Positions 26,050-36,363 of a stretch of DNA of 64,000 nucleotides are shown piece after piece. This DNA comes from Streptomyces sp. NBC_01788. Lineage in GTDB: Bacteria > Actinomycetota > Actinomycetes > Streptomycetales > Streptomycetaceae. The stretch lies in assembly GCF_035917575.1 (NCBI RefSeq), contig NZ_CP109090.1, positions 3,844,001 through 3,908,000 on the forward strand. Reading direction: 5' to 3'. Positions within the stretch are counted from its first letter, which is position 1. Every line of letters begins with the position of its first letter. The notes under the pieces are model-generated. The model made no database searches, had not been told where the DNA came from, and was given only the letters and a program-made list of their open reading frames with translations. A program made the translations under genes and the position numbers.

Positions 26050-26919
26050 TCAGTTCGCGGACCGCCGGTCGCGCACCGCCCGCCAGCGCTCCACCAGCCG
26101 CCCGTACGCCTCCCCCGCGGCCGCCCCGTCGCCCTGCCGCAGCGCCTCGACCCCCTCGGCCACGTCGGCCGCCGAGTGGTCGCCCTCCAGTTCACCGGCC
26201 GGCAGCGCGTGCACCAGGCCGCCGTAGTCGAGCTCCACCAGCGAGCGCGGGTGGAACTCCTCCAGCCAGCGTCCGACGTCCACCAGGCCGTCGATCATCG
26301 GCCCCTCTTCGACGGCGTCCTTGAGGGCCCGCAGGCCGCGTGCCACCCGCCGCCGCGCCTGCACCATCGGCGTCCGGTAGCGCAGCACCGGCACGTCGCC
26401 CCCGAAGCCGGCGGGGCTCCCGGAGTCCCCGGAGCCCTTGACGTACTCGCGTTCCTCGTCGGAGACCAGCACGAACCAGCTCAGCGGCACCTGCCAGGTC
26501 GCGGTGCGGATCCAGGGGCGGGCGTCGGGGTTGTCGGCCAGCCAGCGCTCGTAGTCCTGGGTGGCCTGGTGGCGCACGAGCGGCGGCAGCACCGCGTCCA
26601 GCACGGCGGCCGGGAACTCCTCGGCGAGGCCGCCCAGGGCCTGCCAGCTGCGCAGCCGGGTGCGCCAGGGGCAGACGCAGACCACCCCTTCGACGTCGAG
26701 CACGAACGCGTCCGGACTCTCGTGCACCGGGACCGGCACCGGCGGGGTGGGCAGCAGGTCGGCCAGCGAGCGGCGCAGTTCGTCCTGGCAGGAGGGGCGG
26801 TCGGGGCGCCGGGCATAGCGCGCCCAGTGGCTGCGCTCCGGCTCCGGGAAGGCGGCCAGCGGCTCGTACACGCGCAAGTAGGTCGCGTACGGAACGACCA
26901 CGGAGGACACCTTGGGCAC
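26050..26919 (-). CDS. Conserved actinobacterial protein of unknown function
   Basis: 289 residues from a GTG with GGGAGGGAG upstream; the frame continues 28 codons further, but that part looks non-coding. The protein begins 'PKVSSVVVPYATYLRVYEPLAAF'. It is soluble, with many Trp, Arg and Glu residues and motifs 'CPWRTRLRSWQAL', 'WQVPLSWFVLVSDEER' and 'YRTPMVQARRRVARGLRAL'. No known domain is recognised. A protein like this sits between bldC and valine dehydrogenase in Streptomyces, so it is a core gene. It is divergent from vdh and probably single-gene. Confidence 0.8.
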   Translation of the reverse strand: MPKVSSVVVPYATYLRVYEPLAAFPEPERSHWARYARRPDRPSCQDELRRSLADLLPTPPVPVPVHESPDAFVLDVEGVVCVCPWRTRLRSWQALGGLAEEFPAAVLDAVLPPLVRHQATQDYERWLADNPDARPWIRTATWQVPLSWFVLVSDEEREYVKGSGDSGSPAGFGGDVPVLRYRTPMVQARRRVARGLRALKDAVEEGPMIDGLVDVGRWLEEFHPRSLVELDYGGLVHALPAGELEGDHSAADVAEGVEALRQGDGAAAGEAYGRLVERWRAVRDRRSAN

Positions 26920-27201
26920 GCCTGCTCCCTCCCCACCGGACCGGACCCGAAACCCGCCCGGCCCGCACCCGGGTGGACGGAAAACCACAGCAAATCGTCC
27001 CACGCCCGGGTGGCGGCGTACGCCGGGGGAGGGTGATCGGGACCACGAGGGTCATGGATGGCGGAGTCAGGGTCTAATCTCCTGCTGAGCGGCCCACCGG
27101 CCGCCGCCCACCACCCCTCCCGCCGCCCCCGCCACCACAACGTGCGGAGGTTCTCGGAGGGTCAGTCCCCGCTCGCCGCTACTTACCCGGGAGTCACCAC
27201 C

Positions 27202-28296
27202 GTGACCGACGTGACCAACGGCGTCCTGCACACCCTGTTCCACTCGGAGCAGGGGGGCCATGAGCAGGTCGTGCTCTGTCAGGACCGCGCCAGCGGCCTC
27301 AAGGCCGTCATCGCCATCCACTCCACCGCCCTGGGCCCCGCGCTCGGCGGTACGCGCTTCTACCCGTACGCGAACGAGGAGCAGGCCGTCGCCGACGCGC
27401 TGAACCTCGCGCGCGGCATGTCGTACAAGAACGCCATGGCCGGCCTCGCCCTCGGCGGCGGCAAGGCCGTGATCATCGGTGACCCGGAGAAGATCAAGAC
27501 CGAGGAACTTCTGCTCGCCTACGGGCGGTTCGTCGCCTCGCTCGGCGGGCGCTACGTCACCGCGTGCGACGTCGGCACGTACGTGGCCGACATGGACGTG
27601 GTGGCGCGCGAGTGCCGCTGGACCACCGGCCGCTCGCCCGAGAACGGTGGCGCGGGCGACTCCTCGGTGCTGACCGCCTTCGGCGTCTACCAGGGCATGC
27701 GGGCCTCCGCCCAGCACCTGTGGGGCGACCCGTCGCTACGCGACCGCAAGGTCGGCGTCGCGGGCGTCGGCAAGGTCGGGTACTACCTCGTGGAGCACCT
27801 GGTCAAGGAGGGTGCCCAGGTCGTGATCACGGACGTGCGGCAGGACGCCGTACGGCGCGTCACCGACCAGTACCCCGCCGTGGCGGTGGCCGCCGACACC
27901 GACGCACTGATCCGGACCGAGGGGCTGGACATCTATGCCCCCTGCGCTCTCGGCGGCGCCCTGAACGACGACACCGTGCCGGTGCTGACCGCCAAGGTGG
28001 TGTGCGGCGCGGCGAACAACCAGCTCGCCCACCCGGGCGTCGAGAAGGATCTGGCCGACCGCTCGATCCTCTACACGCCGGACTACGTGGTGAACGCCGG
28101 CGGTGTCATCCAGGTCGCCGACGAGCTGAACGGCTTCGACTTCGACCGGTGCAAGGCGAAGGCGTCGGAGATCTTCGACACCACGCTCACCATATTCGCA
28201 CGTGCGAAGGAAGACGGGATTCCGCCGGCCGCCGCGGCCGACCGGATCGCCGAGCAGCGGATGTCGGAAGCCAGGGAAGCCCGGATCGCCCGCTGA
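27202..28296 (+). CDS. vdh: Valine (branched-chain amino acid) dehydrogenase
   Basis: 364 residues from GTG ('[19 protein letters not shown]'), matching the known length of Streptomyces Vdh; a GGGAG lies just upstream, and the longer frame is rejected. The N-terminal dimerization/catalytic domain has '[18 protein letters not shown]' with the substrate and catalytic lysines. The Rossmann domain has '[17 protein letters not shown]' for NAD binding. '[10 protein letters not shown]' and '[12 protein letters not shown]' are family motifs. It deaminates L-valine, leucine and isoleucine to 2-oxo acids, giving nitrogen for growth and acyl-CoA precursors for polyketides. The gene is monocistronic. Confidence 0.96.
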   Translation: MTDVTNGVLHTLFHSEQGGHEQVVLCQDRASGLKAVIAIHSTALGPALGGTRFYPYANEEQAVADALNLARGMSYKNAMAGLALGGGKAVIIGDPEKIKTEELLLAYGRFVASLGGRYVTACDVGTYVADMDVVARECRWTTGRSPENGGAGDSSVLTAFGVYQGMRASAQHLWGDPSLRDRKVGVAGVGKVGYYLVEHLVKEGAQVVITDVRQDAVRRVTDQYPAVAVAADTDALIRTEGLDIYAPCALGGALNDDTVPVLTAKVVCGAANNQLAHPGVEKDLADRSILYTPDYVVNAGGVIQVADELNGFDFDRCKAKASEIFDTTLTIFARAKEDGIPPAAAADRIAEQRMSEAREARIAR

Positions 28297-28595
28297 CGGC
28301 ACGGCGGACGTCGCACGTCCGTGCGGTACCTGCCGGTGGACGGTTGGAGAGAACTCTCACTTCCACCGGCGGGTCGTCCGCGGATAAGTGGTTAAAATCG
28401 CCACTGACCAGCAAGGACAGGCTTCCTCGACGGTCCTGTGCACACGCGCGTCCGGTGGGCGACGTACCGTATGGGCGCGGGCTCAGGTACCGTGGAAGCC
28501 CTACGGACCGGTCTCTCCACGGAGAGCCCGTTCCGGATCATGAACGCGTGTCAGACTCTGGGGCCATCGAGCCCCGTCGTTGAGGGGGTCGAGCC

Positions 28596-28847
28596 ATGGG
28601 GCGCGGCCGGGCCAAGGCCAAGCAGACGAAGGTCGCCCGCCAGCTGAAGTACAACAGCGGTGGGACGGATCTCTCACGCCTGGCCGAGGAGCTGGGCGCA
28701 TCGACGTCGAATCAGTCGCCGAACGGCGACCGCTTCGAGGACGATGAGCAGGACGACGACGTGTACTCACGGTACGCCGAGTTGTACGAGGACGACGGCG
28801 AGGACGAGGACGACAACTCCTCGCGGCAGCACCGCCGCGGCGCATAG
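28596..28847 (+). CDS. DUF3073 small acidic/basic protein
   Basis: 83 residues starting 'MGRGRAKAKQTKVARQLKYNSGGTDL', the fixed N-terminal motif of the DUF3073 family. A basic first third is followed by an extremely acidic tail ('DDEQDDDVYSRYAELYEDDGEDEDD'). GAGGGGGTCGAG precedes the ATG. The family is conserved next to purM in actinobacteria; its function is unknown. The charge split suggests a nucleic-acid or ribosome contact. The roughly 300-bp gap upstream (28297-28595) contains no other gene and must hold its promoter. Confidence 0.92.
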   Translation: MGRGRAKAKQTKVARQLKYNSGGTDLSRLAEELGASTSNQSPNGDRFEDDEQDDDVYSRYAELYEDDGEDEDDNSSRQHRRGA

Positions 28848-28896
28848 CGCCCGCGGCGGCTCAGCCGTATCCGGCGTGCCGTAGGCATCGCACCTC

Positions 28897-28930
28897 ACCC
28901 GGTCCGGGGCTCACGCACCGGACCGGGTTT
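28897..28930. terminator. Hairpin terminator between DUF3073 and purM
   Basis: An 11-bp stem ACCCGGTCCGG / CCGGACCGGGT followed by TT on the plus strand. It lies between convergent genes, so it can serve both. Confidence 0.75.
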
Positions 28931-28998
28931 CGTGCGCCCGCTGACGGCCGCCGACGCCCACCGGGCATCGGCGGCCGGAGCGTGCCGGTCACGGGAAC

Positions 28999-30066
28999 TC
29001 ACTCGTGGTCCCCCACCAGGGCCGCGCCCGTGGTGTGCGCGCCGCGGTCGGTGATCTCGCCGGCCACCCACGCGTCGAGACCTCGGTCGGCCAGGGTGGC
29101 GAGGGCCACGTCGACCGACTCCTCGGGCACGATCGCGATCATGCCCACGCCCATGTTGAGGGTCTTCTCCAGCTCCAGCCGCTCGACGTCGCCGGTCCTG
29201 GCGACCAGGTCGAAGACGGGGGCCGGGGTCCAGGTGGCGCGGTCGACCACGGCGTGCAGACCGTCCGGGATCACCCGGGCCAGGTTGGCGGCGAGTCCGC
29301 CGCCGGTGACGTGGCTGAAGGCGTGCACCTCGGTGGTGCGGATCAGGGCCAGGCAGTCCAGCGAGTAGATCCTGGTCGGCTCCAGCAGCTCCTCGCCGAG
29401 GGTGCGGCCGAGGTCTTCGACATGCGCCTCCAGCGGCAGTCCGCCCCGGTCCAGCAGCACATGCCTGACCAGGGAGTACCCGTTGGAGTGAAGCCCGGAG
29501 GACGCCATGGCGATCACCGCGTCACCCTTGCGGATGCGATCCGGGCCGAGTAGCCGGTCCGCCTCCACGACGCCCGTGCCCGCGCCGGCGACGTCGAAGT
29601 CGTCCTCACCGAGCAGCCCCGGGTGCTCGGCGGTCTCGCCGCCGATCAGCGCGCAGCCGGCCAGGACGCAGCCCTCGGCGATGCCCTTGACGATGGCGGC
29701 GACCCGCTCGGGGTGGACCTTGCCGACGCAGATGTAGTCGGTCATGAACAGCGGCTCGGCACCGCACACCACGATGTCGTCCATGACCATGGCGACCAGG
29801 TCGTGGCCGATGGTGTCGTACACGCCGAGCCGGCGGGCGATGTCGACCTTGGTGCCGACTCCGTCCGTGGCGGAGGCGAGCAGCGGGCGCTCGTAGTGCT
29901 TGAGGGCGGAGGCGTCGAAGAGGCCGGCGAAGCCGCCGAGGCCACCGAGCACCTCGGGGCGGCGGGTCTTCTTCACCCACTCCTTCATGAGCTCTACGGC
30001 GCGGTCGCCCGCCTCGATGTCGACGCCGGCGCTCGCGTAGCTGGCGCCAGTGGTCTCGGAAGACAT
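28999..30066 (-). CDS. purM: Phosphoribosylformylglycinamidine cyclo-ligase (AIR synthetase)
   Basis: 355 residues from ATG ('MSSETTGASYASAGVDIEAG'). Family motifs are present: 'SYASAGVDIEAGDRAV', 'ATDGVGTKVDIA', 'MVMDDIVVCGAEPLFMTDY', 'ALIGGETAEHPG' and 'SSGLHSNGYSLVR'. It makes aminoimidazole ribotide (AIR) from FGAM with ATP, step 5 of de novo purine synthesis. The start lies 32 bp after the purF stop in the same direction, so purF-purM is an operon. The usual length is about 350 residues. The DUF3073 gene is convergent on the other side. Confidence 0.97.
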   Translation of the reverse strand: MSSETTGASYASAGVDIEAGDRAVELMKEWVKKTRRPEVLGGLGGFAGLFDASALKHYERPLLASATDGVGTKVDIARRLGVYDTIGHDLVAMVMDDIVVCGAEPLFMTDYICVGKVHPERVAAIVKGIAEGCVLAGCALIGGETAEHPGLLGEDDFDVAGAGTGVVEADRLLGPDRIRKGDAVIAMASSGLHSNGYSLVRHVLLDRGGLPLEAHVEDLGRTLGEELLEPTRIYSLDCLALIRTTEVHAFSHVTGGGLAANLARVIPDGLHAVVDRATWTPAPVFDLVARTGDVERLELEKTLNMGVGMIAIVPEESVDVALATLADRGLDAWVAGEITDRGAHTTGAALVGDHE

Positions 30067-30098
30067 GACCTTGGGAACCTCTGTGTCGTCTTGCGTGC

Positions 30099-31628
30099 TT
30101 ACGGACGGCGGATCGCGTCGGTCGCGGCCGTGGCGGCCGGGCCGGCGGCCAGCTCGGACTCCAGCAACTGCTTGCCGAGCAGCTCGGGGTCGGGCAGTTC
30201 CATCGGGTACTCGCCGTCGAAGCAGGCACGGCACAGGTTCGGCTTGGCGATGGTGGTCGCCTCGATCATGGCGTCGATGGAGATGTACGCCAGCGAGTCG
30301 GCGCCCAGGGAGGTGCCGATCTCGTCGACGCTCATGCCGTTGGCGATGAGTTCGGCCCGGGTGGCGAAGTCGATGCCGAAGAAGCAGGGCCACTTCACCG
30401 GCGGCGAGGAGATCCGGATGTGCACCTCGGCGGCGCCGGCCTCGCGGAGCATCCGCACCAGGGCCCGCTGGGTGTTGCCGCGCACGATCGAGTCGTCGAC
30501 GACGACCAGGCGCTTGCCCTTGATGACTTCCTTCAGCGGGTTCAGCTTCAGGCGGATACCGAGCTGGCGGATGGTCTGCGAGGGCTGGATGAAGGTCCGG
30601 CCGACGTAGGCGTTCTTCACCAGGCCGCTGCCGAAGGGGATGCCGGAGGCCTCCGCGTAGCCGACGGCTGCGGGGGTGCCGGACTCCGGGGTCGCTATGA
30701 CGAGGTCGGCCTCGACGGGGGCCTCCTTCGCCAGGCGGCGGCCCATCTCGACCCGGGAGAGGTAGACGTTCCGGCCTGCGATGTCGGTGTCCGGGCGGGC
30801 CAGGTACACGTACTCGAAGACACAGCCCTTGGGCTTCGCTTCCGCGAATCGCGAGGTGCGCAGACCGTTCTCGTCGATGGCGACGAACTCGCCGGGCTCG
30901 ATCTCGCGGACGAAGCTGGCGCCGGTGATGTCCAGCGCGGCGGTCTCCGAGGCGACGACCCAGCCGCGCTCAAGGCGACCCAGGACCAGCGGGCGGATGC
31001 CCTGCGGGTCACGGGCGGCATAGAGGGTGTGCTCGTCCATGAAGACGAGGCTGAAGGCGCCCTTGACCTGCGGGAGGACGGCGTGGGCCGCCTCCTCGAT
31101 GGTCAGCGGCTTCCCGTCGGCGTCGACCTGGGCGGCCAGCAGGGCCGTGAGCAGGTCGGTGTCGTTGGTGGCCGCGACGCGGGTGGAGCGCCCGTTGTTG
31201 TCCTTCGGCAGGTCGGCGACCAGCTCGGCGAGCCGGGCGGTGTTGACCAGGTTGCCGTTGTGTCCGAGGGCGATCGATCCGTGCGCGGTGGCGCGGAACG
31301 TCGGCTGGGCGTTCTCCCACACGGAGGCGCCGGTGGTCGAGTAGCGGGCGTGTCCGACCGCGATGTGACCCCGGAGGGAACCGAGCGAGGTCTCGTCGAA
31401 GACCTGGGAGACCAGTCCCATGTCCTTGAAGACGAGGATCTGGGAGCCGTTGCTGACCGCGATGCCCGCGGATTCCTGGCCCCGATGCTGGAGGGCGTAC
31501 AGCCCGAAGTACGTGAGTTTCGCGACCTCTTCACCCGGGGCCCAGACTCCGAAGACGCCGCACGCGTCCTGGGGGCCCTTCTCTCCGGGGAGCAGGTCGT
31601 GGTTGAGTCGTCCGTCACCACGTGGCAC
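30099..31628 (-). CDS. purF: Amidophosphoribosyltransferase
   Basis: 509 residues from GTG ('VPRGDGRLNHDLLPGEKG'). Cys23 in 'DACGVFGV' should be the N-terminal nucleophile of the glutaminase domain after propeptide removal. 'HNGNLVN' and 'NDTDLL' support the class II amidotransferase fold. The C-terminal phosphoribosyltransferase domain has the PRPP loop 'VVVDDSIVRGNT'. Later 'CFFGIDFAT' and 'LCRACFDGEYP' provide Cys ligands of the kind that bind a 4Fe-4S cluster in Bacillus-type enzymes. It commits PRPP to purine synthesis and is feedback-inhibited in the family. First gene of the purF-purM operon. Confidence 0.97.
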   Translation of the reverse strand: MPRGDGRLNHDLLPGEKGPQDACGVFGVWAPGEEVAKLTYFGLYALQHRGQESAGIAVSNGSQILVFKDMGLVSQVFDETSLGSLRGHIAVGHARYSTTGASVWENAQPTFRATAHGSIALGHNGNLVNTARLAELVADLPKDNNGRSTRVAATNDTDLLTALLAAQVDADGKPLTIEEAAHAVLPQVKGAFSLVFMDEHTLYAARDPQGIRPLVLGRLERGWVVASETAALDITGASFVREIEPGEFVAIDENGLRTSRFAEAKPKGCVFEYVYLARPDTDIAGRNVYLSRVEMGRRLAKEAPVEADLVIATPESGTPAAVGYAEASGIPFGSGLVKNAYVGRTFIQPSQTIRQLGIRLKLNPLKEVIKGKRLVVVDDSIVRGNTQRALVRMLREAGAAEVHIRISSPPVKWPCFFGIDFATRAELIANGMSVDEIGTSLGADSLAYISIDAMIEATTIAKPNLCRACFDGEYPMELPDPELLGKQLLESELAAGPAATAATDAIRRP

Positions 31629-31863
31629 GGTTCCGAGTGTAGGCGAGGTCGACCACTGGTCCGAATTGGGGGATGCGCGCAGGTCCGGGGCCACTTTCCC
31701 CGTCGCCTCGCACGCGCCGTCGGCGTTTCAGCAGGTCAGGACGCTGTGTCGATCATCCGTCCGCCGGGTGGGGTACCGCCGGGAAGGCGCCGCGGACTTT
31801 TCCTGGCGGACATGAGTGAGGTGTCGCACACCATTGGGGCCGTGGATGCCGCGGGGAGCGGGT

Positions 31864-32667
31864 TCAGGCCAGGAGCGGCAGCAGCCCGCCGAGATCGGCG
31901 CGCTCCCCGCTCGCGCTGACCTGGGCGGCCGCCACGGCGTCCCGCCACGCCAGTCGGCCGGCGGCCAGCCTGACCCAGGTCAGCGGGTCGGTCTCGACGA
32001 CGTTGGGCGGGGTGCCGCGGGTGTGCCGGGGGCCTTCCACGCACTGCACGACGGCGTACGGCGGGATACGCACCTCGGTCGATCCGCCGGGCGCACGGGC
32101 GGCGAGCGCGTCGGCGAGCAGCCGGGTGGCGGCGGCCAGCGCCTGGCGGTCGTAAGGGATGTCCAGGCCCGGCACGGCGGCGTTCAGGTCGTCGGTGTGG
32201 ACGACGAGCTCGACGGTGCGGGTGACGACGTAGTCGGCCAGCGGCAGGGCGCCCGCGCTGGTGCCGAGCAGCCGGGTGCCGGGGTGCGCGGCGAGAGCGG
32301 CCGTGAAGTCCCGCTCGGTGGCGTCGAGGTAGGCGCCGAGGTCCGGGTTCCGCTCGGCGAGTTGGCGGGCGTGGGCGGCGATGGCGGGGGCGTCGGCGCC
32401 GATGGCCGACGGCCAGTCGAGCAGGGCGCCGTCCTGCCGGGCCGGTTCGGGTTCCTCGAGCAGCCGCCCGACGGCCGACAGCGCCATGCCGACGTGGGCG
32501 ACCAGATCCCGCACGGTCCAGTCCCCGAGCCGCGTGGGCAGCGCGAGCCGCTCGGCGGTCAGCACACGCACGGCATCCCGCACATGCCCGAACTGCGCCA
32601 GCACGGCACCACGGGTCCTGTCGGGGTCGTAGGTCCGGGACCGGGCACGCTTCTTGACCGGGCTCAT
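31864..32667 (-). CDS. Maleylpyruvate isomerase/DinB-type protein with sterol-carrier-like C-terminus
   Basis: 267 residues. The N-terminal four-helix region ('LTERLALPTRLGDWTVRDLVAHVGMALSAVGRLL', His at 'AHVG') is the mycothiol-dependent MDMPI_N/DinB fold. 'YVVTRTVELVVHTDDLNAAV' supplies the further conserved His and Asp. The C-terminal 90 residues with 'PYAVVQCVEG...RGTPPNVVETDPLTWVRLAAGRLAW' resemble a sterol-carrier (SCP2)-like domain. Such proteins bind a metal and may use mycothiol; the substrate is unknown. It lies between purL and purF in the same direction and is conserved there in Streptomyces, though no purine role is evident. Confidence 0.85.
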   Translation of the reverse strand: MSPVKKRARSRTYDPDRTRGAVLAQFGHVRDAVRVLTAERLALPTRLGDWTVRDLVAHVGMALSAVGRLLEEPEPARQDGALLDWPSAIGADAPAIAAHARQLAERNPDLGAYLDATERDFTAALAAHPGTRLLGTSAGALPLADYVVTRTVELVVHTDDLNAAVPGLDIPYDRQALAAATRLLADALAARAPGGSTEVRIPPYAVVQCVEGPRHTRGTPPNVVETDPLTWVRLAAGRLAWRDAVAAAQVSASGERADLGGLLPLLA

Positions 32668-32739
32668 GCCGGCGAGCCTATGCCTTCACGGCGACACGGC
32701 CGTCCCGGCCATGACCGGCGGCCGGGACCGTGGGGAACG

Positions 32740-32781
32740 CGCGGGCAGGCCCCGCCCTGAACCGGGCGGGGCCTGCCCGCG
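32740..32781 (-). terminator. Terminator hairpin after purL
   Basis: An 18-bp GC stem with a 6-nt loop just after the purL stop; no clear T-run. Confidence 0.75.
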
Positions 32782-32795
32782 TACGTCGACGGGGC

Positions 32796-35054
32796 TTACG
32801 CCAGCAGCGCCGGGATCGTTCCCTCGTGGGACTCGCGCAGGGTGGCGAGGGGGAGTTCGAACTCGCCCTGGAGCTCGACCGTGTCGCCGTCGATGACGCC
32901 GATGCGGGTGGCGGGCAGGGCCCGGGCGCCGCACATGTCGTTGAAGCGGACCTCCTCGGAGCGCGGCACGGCCACGACGGCGCGGCCGGCCGACTCCGAG
33001 AAGAGGAAGGTGAACGCGTCCAGGCCGTCGGGTACGACCAGACGCGCGCCCTTGCCGCCCAGCAGGGCGGACTCCACGACCGCCTGGACGAGGCCGCCGT
33101 CGGACAGGTCGTGCGCGGAGTCGATCATGCCGTCGCGGGAGGCGGAGATCAGGATCTCGGCCAGCAGGCGCTCACGCTCCAGGTCGACCTTCGGGGGCAG
33201 GCCGCCGAGGTGATCGTGGACCACCTGCGACCAGGCCGAGCCGCCGAACTCCTCGCGGGTGTCGCCGAGGAGGTACAGGAGCTGGCCCTCCTCCTGGAAG
33301 GCGACCGGGGTGCGGCGGGCGACGTCGTCGATCACGCCGAGGACGGCGACCACCGGGGTCGGGTGGATGGCGGCCTCGCCCGTCTGGTTGTAGAGCGAGA
33401 CATTGCCGCCGGTCACCGGGGTGCCCAGCTGCTTGCAGCCGTCCGCCAGACCGCGCACGGCCTCCGCGAACTGCCACATGACCGCCGGGTCCTCGGGCGA
33501 GCCGAAGTTCAGGCAGTCGGAGACCGCCAGCGGCTTCGCGCCCGTGGTGGCGACGTTGCGGTACGCCTCCGCCAGCGCGAGCTGCGCGCCCGTGTACGGG
33601 TCGAGCTTCGCGTAGCGGCCGTTGCCGTCGGTGGCGAGGGCGACGCCGAGGCCGGTCTCCTCGTCGATCCGGATCATGCCGGAGTCCTCGGGCATGGCCA
33701 GCACGGTGTTGCCCTGCACGAAGTGGTCGTACTGCTGGGTGATCCACTTCTTGGACGCCTGGTTCGGGGACGCCACCAGCTTCAGGACCTGGTCCTTCAG
33801 CTCCTCGGACGTCTGCGGACGCGGCAGCTTGTTCGCGTCGTCGGCCTGGAGGGCGTCCTGCCACTCCGGGCGCGCGTACGGGCGCTCGTAGACCGGGCCC
33901 TCGTGGGCGACCGTGCGCGGGTCGACGTCGACGATCTTGCCGCCGTGCCAGTAGATCTCCAGCCGGTCGCCGTCGGTCACCTCACCGATGACGGTGGCGA
34001 TGACGTCCCACTTCTCGCAGATCTCCAGGAAGCGGTCGACCTTCTCCGGTTCGACGACCGCGCACATGCGCTCCTGCGACTCGCTCATGAGGATCTCCTC
34101 GGGCGAGAGCGTGGAGTCGCGCAGCGGGACGTCGTCCAGGATGACGCGCATGCCGCCGGAGCCGTTGGAGGCCAGCTCGCTCGTCGCGCAGGACAGGCCG
34201 GCCGCGCCGAGGTCCTGGATGCCGACGACCAGCTTCTCGGCGAAGGCCTCCAGGGTGCACTCGATGAGCAGCTTCTCCTGGAAGGGGTCGCCGACCTGGA
34301 CCGCCGGGCGCTTGGAGGGCTTCGCGTCGTCGAAGGTCTCCGAGGCGAGGATCGACGCGCCGCCGATGCCGTCGCCGCCCGTGCGGGCCCCGTACAGGAT
34401 GACCTTGTTGCCCGTGCCCGAGGCCTTGGCCAGGTGGATGTCCTCGTGCCGCATCACGCCGATACAGCCCGCGTTGACCAGCGGGTTGCCCTGGTAGCAG
34501 GCGTCGAAGACGACCTCGCCGCCGATGTTGGGCAGGCCCAGGCAGTTGCCGTAGCCGCCGATGCCCGCCACCACGCCGGGGAGCACCCGCTTGGTGTCGG
34601 GGTGGTCGGCGGCGCCGAAGCGCAGCGGGTCGACGACGGCGACCGGGCGCGCGCCCATCGCGATGATGTCGCGCACGATGCCGCCGACGCCCGTGGCCGC
34701 GCCCTGGTAGGGCTCGACGTAGGAGGGGTGGTTGTGCGACTCGACCTTGAAGGTGACCGCGTAGCCCTGGCCGACGTCCACCACACCGGCGTTCTCGCCG
34801 ATGCCGACGAGCAGGGCGTCGCTCTCGGGGGCCTTCTCGCCGAACTGGCGCAGGTGCACCTTGGAGGACTTGTACGAGCAGTGCTCGGACCACATCACGG
34901 AGTACATCGCGAGCTCGGCGCCGGTCGGGCGGCGGCCGAGGATCTCCACGACCCGCTCGTACTCGTCCTTCTTCAGGCCGAGTTCGGCCCAGGGCAGCTC
35001 GACGTCGGGAGTCGCGGCCGCGTGCTCGACCGTGTCCAGAGGCGTCCTGCTCAT
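32796..35054 (-). CDS. purL: Phosphoribosylformylglycinamidine synthase subunit PurL
   Basis: 752 residues, the size of the small (PurSQL-type) PurL. Motifs include '[13 protein letters not shown]', '[13 protein letters not shown]', '[28 protein letters not shown]', '[14 protein letters not shown]' and '[17 protein letters not shown]'. It forms FGAM from FGAR, ATP and ammonia supplied by PurQ, with PurS as bridging subunit. The start overlaps the purQ stop by 4 bp, so the three subunits are co-translated. It is the last gene of the purS-purQ-purL operon and is followed by a strong hairpin. Confidence 0.98.
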   Translation of the reverse strand: MSRTPLDTVEHAAATPDVELPWAELGLKKDEYERVVEILGRRPTGAELAMYSVMWSEHCSYKSSKVHLRQFGEKAPESDALLVGIGENAGVVDVGQGYAVTFKVESHNHPSYVEPYQGAATGVGGIVRDIIAMGARPVAVVDPLRFGAADHPDTKRVLPGVVAGIGGYGNCLGLPNIGGEVVFDACYQGNPLVNAGCIGVMRHEDIHLAKASGTGNKVILYGARTGGDGIGGASILASETFDDAKPSKRPAVQVGDPFQEKLLIECTLEAFAEKLVVGIQDLGAAGLSCATSELASNGSGGMRVILDDVPLRDSTLSPEEILMSESQERMCAVVEPEKVDRFLEICEKWDVIATVIGEVTDGDRLEIYWHGGKIVDVDPRTVAHEGPVYERPYARPEWQDALQADDANKLPRPQTSEELKDQVLKLVASPNQASKKWITQQYDHFVQGNTVLAMPEDSGMIRIDEETGLGVALATDGNGRYAKLDPYTGAQLALAEAYRNVATTGAKPLAVSDCLNFGSPEDPAVMWQFAEAVRGLADGCKQLGTPVTGGNVSLYNQTGEAAIHPTPVVAVLGVIDDVARRTPVAFQEEGQLLYLLGDTREEFGGSAWSQVVHDHLGGLPPKVDLERERLLAEILISASRDGMIDSAHDLSDGGLVQAVVESALLGGKGARLVVPDGLDAFTFLFSESAGRAVVAVPRSEEVRFNDMCGARALPATRIGVIDGDTVELQGEFELPLATLRESHEGTIPALLA

Positions 35055-35731
35055 GCGGTGACCAGCTTCTTGAGGATCGAGGTGAAGAACGGGAGACCGT
35101 CGGTGCGGCCGGTGCCGATCAGCGGCTCGGTGGCGTGCTCGGGGTGCGGCATGAGACCCACGACGTTGCCGGCCTCGTTGGTGATACCGGCGATGTCCCG
35201 CAGCGAGCCGTTCGGGTTGACGTCGAGGTAGCGGAAGGCGACGCGGCCCTCGGCATCCAGCTTGTCCAGCGTGTACGCGTCGGCGACGTACCGCCCGTCC
35301 ATGTTCTTCAGCGGGATGTGGATCTCCTGGCCGGCGGTGTAGTCGCTGGTCCAGGCGGTCGACGCGTTCTCCACCCGCAGCTTCTGGTCGCGGCAGATGA
35401 AGTGCAGGTGGTCGTTGCCGAGCATCGCGCCCGGGAGGAGATGGGCCTCGGTGAGCACCTGGAAGCCGTTGCAGATGCCGAGCACCGGCAGTCCGGCCCG
35501 CGCCTGCTCGATGACGCTCCCCATCACCGGCGAGAAGCGCGAGATGGCTCCGGCCCGCAGGTAGTCGCCGTAGGAGAAACCACCGGGCAGGACGACCGCG
35601 TCGACCTGCTTGAGGTCCTTGTCCTTGTGCCAGAGGGCGACCGGTTCGGCACCGGCGAGGCGGATCGCCCGCTGGGTGTCACGGTCGTCCAGGCTGCCCG
35701 GGAAAGTGACGACGCCAATACGAGCGGTCAC
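35051..35731 (-). CDS. purQ: Phosphoribosylformylglycinamidine synthase glutaminase subunit PurQ
   Basis: 226 residues. It is a class I glutamine amidotransferase with '[17 protein letters not shown]', nucleophile Cys in '[19 protein letters not shown]', and C-terminal His/Glu in '[15 protein letters not shown]'. It releases ammonia from glutamine for PurL. It overlaps both purS (4 bp) and purL (4 bp). Length and start '[18 protein letters not shown]' are as expected. Confidence 0.98.
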   Translation of the reverse strand: MTARIGVVTFPGSLDDRDTQRAIRLAGAEPVALWHKDKDLKQVDAVVLPGGFSYGDYLRAGAISRFSPVMGSVIEQARAGLPVLGICNGFQVLTEAHLLPGAMLGNDHLHFICRDQKLRVENASTAWTSDYTAGQEIHIPLKNMDGRYVADAYTLDKLDAEGRVAFRYLDVNPNGSLRDIAGITNEAGNVVGLMPHPEHATEPLIGTGRTDGLPFFTSILKKLVTA

Positions 35732-36000
35732 TTCGTGGCCCCCGCGACTACGTCATCGGACTCGACCTTGACGGTGAAGTCCTCGATCACGGTGTTGGCG
35801 AGGAAGGATTCGGCAAGATCGTGAATGCGGGCGAGCGCGGCCTCGTCGACGGGCCCGTCCACTTCCAGTTCGAATCGCTTTCCCTGACGGACGTCGGAGA
35901 TGCCTTCGAAACCCAGCCGCGGCAGTGCGCGCTGCACCGCCTGGCCCTGGGGGTCGAGGATCTCCGGCTTGAGCATGACGTCGACTACGACGCGTGCCAC
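35728..36000 (-). CDS. purS: Phosphoribosylformylglycinamidine synthase subunit PurS
   Basis: 90 residues from the GTG at 36000 ('[22 protein letters not shown]'), which has GGGAG five bases upstream; another GTG two codons earlier is too close to that site. '[12 protein letters not shown]' and '[16 protein letters not shown]' are PurS hallmarks. It is the small dimeric subunit that bridges PurL and PurQ and helps channel ammonia. First gene of the operon; a cluster of palindromes lies 57-100 bp upstream. Confidence 0.96.
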   Translation of the reverse strand: MARVVVDVMLKPEILDPQGQAVQRALPRLGFEGISDVRQGKRFELEVDGPVDEAALARIHDLAESFLANTVIEDFTVKVESDDVVAGATK

Positions 36001-36006
36001 TGGCAC

Positions 36007-36363
36007 TCCCGGTGTGTGGTGCTGAGCAGGTTCCTTCAGACTACCCGCACAAAATTTCTACGCGAGTAGACTCGTAGGAAACTACGTGACGGCCGTCACG
36101 GCCCCACGCCGACGGCCGGTCGTCGTGAAAAGTTCTGGGAAAGTTCGGGTTCGGCCCCTGATCCGGTATTGCGCCGGGACACGCGGACAGATTTAGTCGG
36201 GCTTCCCCTTGCAATGCCCGGCACTGTACAAATGAATTGGCAACAGCCGATACTTTTCCCGATAACAGGCGGACAGTCGGCATCTTTGAACATCTCCGCA
36301 CGTCATGCACGACATGACGGACCAGATGGACCGCAGAGGTGCCGCACGAAGGGACCGATATTC
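36007..36363. promoter_or_regulatory. Divergent purS / lsr2 intergenic region with three adjacent palindromes
   Basis: Three inverted repeats follow each other: TCTAC-GCGA-GTAGA (36057-36070), CGTAG-GAAA-CTACG (36073-36086) and the perfect CGTGACGGCCGTCACG (36085-36100). They lie 57-100 bp upstream of purS and are good operator candidates. The remaining 260 bp towards the Lsr2-like gene is less GC-rich and shows no gene. Confidence 0.6.
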
